Shown piece after piece: positions 23,230 through 25,956 of a DNA stretch of 25,956 bases. Source of the DNA: JALYUA01 sp038229875 (lineage in GTDB: Bacteria; Acidobacteriota; Thermoanaerobaculia; UBA5066; Gp7-AA6); the NCBI GenBank assembly GCA_038229875.1, contig JBBROA010000058.1, positions 1 to 25,956 of the forward strand. The letters run 5' to 3'. The notes below the pieces were generated by a model. That model worked only from the letters and a program-made list of their open reading frames with translations, made no database searches and was not told the origin of the DNA. Made by a program: the position numbers and the translations under genes. The first letter of the stretch is position 1; each line of letters opens with the position of its first letter.

Positions 23230-24717
23230 TCAGGGATCCGTCGCCGGCGGTATTCCGGCGCTTGACCGCGAGACTCCCTCGGCGAGAGTGCCGGAGTCCC
23301 CGTCTCCAGCCGCTCTGATCCGATCGGGGGCCTTGACCACGGTGGTCGTGCACTCCGCCCGGGCGACAACCTCGGACGACACGCTGCCGAGATACCGTCG
23401 CAGGGTCGAGCTCCCCCGGGACCCGATCACAATCTGATCGACTTGATTCGAGCACGCAAACTCGACGATGGCCGATGCGGGGTCGGGCGCTTCGAGAACG
23501 TGGTACGTGATCCGATCGGCGGCAATCTCGAGAGACCGCGCCCAGTCTTTTAATTCCACCAGACGCTTCACGTGGACGCTCCGCCCCTGCTCGTCGAGCG
23601 TGGCGTCCATCGCGACCCGCGAGGTCTTCAGGACCGTGACGCACGCCAGGCGAGCCCCGGGCTCGGTCTGGAGCACGCGCGCCACTGTGGTCCTGAGCGC
23701 GTCCACGAGAGCGTCCGACGCCGTGAGGTCGAGAGCCGCGAGGACGATCGGCGCGCGCGCGAGTTGCGAGGAGGCCGACTGCCGCGGATCGGGGGAGGAG
23801 CCGAGCGCGCGAAGCCAACGACGCGCGACCGCAGGTATGCTGTCTCGCCGCACCCGCTCCGCTCGTGCCGTCAAGGCGACCTGTTCGGGGTATTGCAGCT
23901 GCAAAGCGAGTTGCGCCGCCGTTGCGTAGCGCTGCCCGGGATCGACCTCAAGGCAGCGCAGGATGATCTCCTGCAGCCAGGCGGGACACTTCGGATTCAA
24001 AGCCCGGGGCGGAAGAGGGTCGCGGTAGAGACGGCGGCGCAGCCCGGGGACGCTCGCGGGGTTCCCGAAGGGACGTTCCCCCGTCGCCAGGAAATAGAGC
24101 AGCACTCCGAGCGCGAACTGATCGCTGCGCGGCTCGTTTCGTATATGAAGGACTTGCTCCGGCGAGATGTAAGGCCCCGTGCCGAGCGGCAGGCGGAACT
24201 CTTCCGCTAGCAGGTCAGGAAGGCTGTCGTGCCGCGAGAGCCCGTAGTCGATCAGCACGGCGTCGCCGCTCTCCCGGAACATGACGTTGCTCGGCTTCAA
24301 ATCCAGGTGAATCACGTGCTGACCATGGATGTCGTGGAGCGCGGCCGCGATCCGCGCTCCGATCGAAGCGATTTCCTCGACGGGCAAGGGCGCGTCGGGG
24401 ATCCTCGCCCGGAGGGAATCCCCGGCGATCCGCTCCATGACGAGATAGGGCTGTGCGGAGAAATCGCCCGACGCGACGAACCGGGGGACGTGGAGTCCCG
24501 AGAGCGCCGGCAGGATCATCTGTTCGACCTCGAAGCCGACGATCGCGGCGGGGTCGTCGCCTTCCGCGAGCGAAGGGATCTTCATGATGAGGGGCGCTCC
24601 CGGCTCCGATCCGCTCACGCGCCACAGGATGGACATGCTCCCGCGATGGACCTGCTCCTCGAGACGGAACCCGTCGATCACGGTGCCGGGACGGAATCCC
24701 GCGAACAGTTCGGTCAT
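23230..24717 (-). CDS. Serine/threonine protein kinase fused to a universal stress protein domain
   Basis: The 495-residue protein has an N-terminal eukaryotic-like kinase domain (~15-280) and a C-terminal USP domain (~325-470). In the kinase, Lys46 (LIMKIP) fits the ATP lysine, HLDLKPSN (His137, Asp139, Lys141, Asn144) is the catalytic loop with L in place of the common R, and DYG (157-159) stands for DFG. The Gly-rich loop is degenerate (VHRGSMSILW). The USP part has IVLAALDLTASD and IVIGSRGSSTLRRYLGSVSS, with its G-x2-x-x9-G-S site. It probably links ATP or stress sensing to phosphorylation; the targets are unknown. The ATG directly follows the TGA of the metallophosphoesterase gene with no gap, so the two are coupled. 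Confidence 0.9.
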   Translation of the reverse strand: MTELFAGFRPGTVIDGFRLEEQVHRGSMSILWRVSGSEPGAPLIMKIPSLAEGDDPAAIVGFEVEQMILPALSGLHVPRFVASGDFSAQPYLVMERIAGDSLRARIPDAPLPVEEIASIGARIAAALHDIHGQHVIHLDLKPSNVMFRESGDAVLIDYGLSRHDSLPDLLAEEFRLPLGTGPYISPEQVLHIRNEPRSDQFALGVLLYFLATGERPFGNPASVPGLRRRLYRDPLPPRALNPKCPAWLQEIILRCLEVDPGQRYATAAQLALQLQYPEQVALTARAERVRRDSIPAVARRWLRALGSSPDPRQSASSQLARAPIVLAALDLTASDALVDALRTTVARVLQTEPGARLACVTVLKTSRVAMDATLDEQGRSVHVKRLVELKDWARSLEIAADRITYHVLEAPDPASAIVEFACSNQVDQIVIGSRGSSTLRRYLGSVSSEVVARAECTTTVVKAPDRIRAAGDGDSGTLAEGVSRSSAGIPPATDP

Positions 24718-25461
24718 TCAGATTCCCATTTCCAGCCGAAGAGCCAGGGCTTCGGGAAGCCCTGCCGCGCGAACCTTTCGGGCCGTTTCCTCCGCGTCGT
24801 AGGGGACCCGGTGATAGGTCAGTAACCCGCGGGCGTCGTCTAAGAGCGCGTAGCAGGCTGCCGGATTTCCGTCGCGAGGCTGGCCGACGGAACCGGGCAG
24901 CGACAGCCAGCGCCGTGTCGCACCGAGCGGAATGGGAACGCCGGGCACCGGCGCAAAATCCCGAGTTCCACGGGCCTCCGTCCGGTGGTAGAGCATCGGC
25001 TGGTGGACATGGCCGCAAAAAGTCTGGCGGCATCCCGTCGCGCGGAGGCTCCGATCCGCCTCGCTGGTTCCGGAGAGGTACTCCCACTCTCCCGGCGCCC
25101 AGGCGTTTGCGTGGGCGTAAAGGCGGCCGTCTTCCTCTACGACCAGCGGGAGTCTGGTGAGAAATTCGCGTTGGGCGCGGTCAAGTCGCTCCCGCGTCCA
25201 CTCGATGACGGTCTGCGCGTCGGCGTTCATCTGCCGTCCGAGCTCCCCTCCGACGGCGGCGTCGTGATTTCCCAGGACGGCGATCGCCCCCCGATCGACC
25301 AGAGCCATCATGGTGTCGAGAACGCGCTCCGGATCGGCGCCGTACCCGACGTGATCGCTGAGAAACACGTGTCGCTCGGCCCCGCGGCTCTCTGCGTGCG
25401 TGAGGCACGCCGTGAGAGCCTCGAAGTTCGAGTGGACGTCGGCAAAGAGGGCGATTCGCAT
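24718..25461 (-). CDS. Calcineurin-like metallophosphoesterase (YfcE/MPP family)
   Basis: The 247-residue protein carries the motif series of dinuclear metallophosphoesterases: DVHSN (8-12), SDHVGYG (~35-41, where the usual Gly-Asp is Ser-Asp), GNHDA (~63), YAHA and CGHVH. These bind two metal ions and hydrolyse phosphomono- or diesters. The substrate is unknown; a protein-phosphatase role opposite the coupled kinase is possible, because the stop codon abuts the kinase ATG. The kinase-phosphatase pairing is suggestive but not proven. The C-terminal ~50 residues (SVGQPRDGNPAACYALLDD) complete the family pattern. Confidence 0.88.
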   Translation of the reverse strand: MRIALFADVHSNFEALTACLTHAESRGAERHVFLSDHVGYGADPERVLDTMMALVDRGAIAVLGNHDAAVGGELGRQMNADAQTVIEWTRERLDRAQREFLTRLPLVVEEDGRLYAHANAWAPGEWEYLSGTSEADRSLRATGCRQTFCGHVHQPMLYHRTEARGTRDFAPVPGVPIPLGATRRWLSLPGSVGQPRDGNPAACYALLDDARGLLTYHRVPYDAEETARKVRAAGLPEALALRLEMGI

Positions 25462-25710
25462 TGCTGTCCCTCGGATTGCGGCACGCCAGTGCAGCCGTTC
25501 GTCTCCGGGAAGATCGACGATATGAGAAGCCCTCTCGCGATGCCATCGACGCCATCGGTCGTTGGCTCCCGCCGCCTGGCCGGTTTTGGATCCATTCGCA
25601 TCAGAACCCCGCGGAGCGTTCGGGCGACACCCGAATGGAAAAGGGGGCGAAATGCAGAAAAAAGGACCGGTTCTCTTCGCGGCGGACTTCTCCCGCGAAG
25701 GCCTCCCCTT
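25462..25710. other. Intergenic region, no gene seen
   Basis: Open frames here are Arg/Pro-rich and without motifs. The region lies upstream of the minus-strand metallophosphoesterase-kinase pair and downstream of the small Cys-protein gene. Confidence 0.5.
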
Positions 25711-25941
25711 TTACTCGACCGGGAGGTGTCTTTCGAGGCCCGGGAAGCAGCGATCGACGGGATCGGTGCGCATTCCGTCGCCGTGCAGATCCGTTTCCTG
25801 AGCGTGGACGAAAGAGGGACGGTCGCAGTCGAGGCGGGATTCGATCCCGTTTCGCCCGCAACACGGGCACCGATCGACGCGGCCTGCCAGAAAGACCTCG
25901 AACCCCCGTGGAAGAGCCGTGAAGTCTTCGAAACTTCTCAT
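25711..25941 (-). CDS. Small zinc-ribbon-like protein with CPCCG
   Basis: The 76-residue protein has one CPCCG cluster (DRCPCCGRNGIESR) and a second pattern, FVHAQETDLHGDGMRTDPVD, with two His and a later RC. The spacing of Cys and His suggests a small zinc-binding fold. Similar short proteins recur in environmental bacteria, in my recollection, but without known function. The ATG at 25941 has GGGAG about 8 bases upstream. The DNA ends 15 bases beyond the start, so its promoter is outside the window. The C-terminal ~12 residues after the final Cys are not part of the recognisable pattern. Confidence 0.6.
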   Translation of the reverse strand: MRSFEDFTALPRGFEVFLAGRVDRCPCCGRNGIESRLDCDRPSFVHAQETDLHGDGMRTDPVDRCFPGLERHLPVE

Positions 25942-25956
25942 AGATGTCTCCCTCGA

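Noticed and set aside
1..25956. CRISPR array or direct-repeat cluster
   Set aside because: No regularly spaced direct repeats were seen; the only repetitive DNA is inside coding regions or the MITE-like ends.

Overview
The window is a GC-rich stretch of bacterial chromosome from a Gram-negative organism: it encodes outer-membrane lipoproteins, an outer-membrane efflux protein, periplasmic c-type cytochrome and a Tat-exported multicopper oxidase. Strong Shine-Dalgarno sites, a Ser/Thr kinase-USP fusion and the small Cys-X2-Cys protein at the right edge would fit an Acidobacteriota-like or other soil/sediment lineage, but the sequence alone does not settle the phylum.

Left part (1-5781). The first ~560 bases are debris, with a possible C-terminal remnant of an aminomethyltransferase-like gene on the minus strand. 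Then comes the C-terminal third of a CzcA/CusA-type RND metal pump, cut off at its 5' side. It is translationally coupled to a P1B metal ATPase that is broken by a frameshift near 2223 and has an unusual SPA membrane motif. A minus-strand His/Met-tailed exported protein and a CREST-superfamily (ceramidase-like) membrane protein follow.

Centre (5782-16177): a divergent copper-resistance locus. Leftward from about 12855 runs a tightly overlapping gene train: Cys-containing exported protein, Met/His-repeat lipoprotein, TolC-type lipoprotein, multicopper oxidase, cytochrome c, DUF5666-like exported protein, DUF4396 membrane protein and a divergent Lgt. Rightward run a CsoR-family repressor, a small secreted Cys-triplet protein and a CopA-type ATPase. 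A palindrome next to csoR (12981-12997) overlaps -10-like boxes on both strands and is the likely shared operator. I infer a Cu(I) route: CopA exports from the cytoplasm, Met/His and Cys-rich proteins buffer in the periplasm, and the oxidase with the cytochrome detoxifies.

Right of copA (16178-21109): a ~354-bp non-coding element with terminal inverted repeats sits between two CTAG tetramers, the left one containing the copA stop codon. Next is a 45-residue bacterial metallothionein on the minus strand, then an exported propeller-like protein with a CDCC motif, a Gly/Tyr-rich secreted protein with a strong terminator, a metzincin-like exported protein whose first zinc-ligand His is Gln, a small exported protein and an NTF2-like protein. 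At 21071-21109 lies what looks like the 3' end of a tmRNA gene without the rest of the gene. This suggests the distal att scar of an island inserted in ssrA.

Far right (21110-25956) looks like ordinary chromosome with a stress flavour: DUF883 protein, PNPOx-like flavin protein, universal stress protein, kinase-USP fusion coupled to a metallophosphoesterase, and a small zinc-ribbon-like protein.
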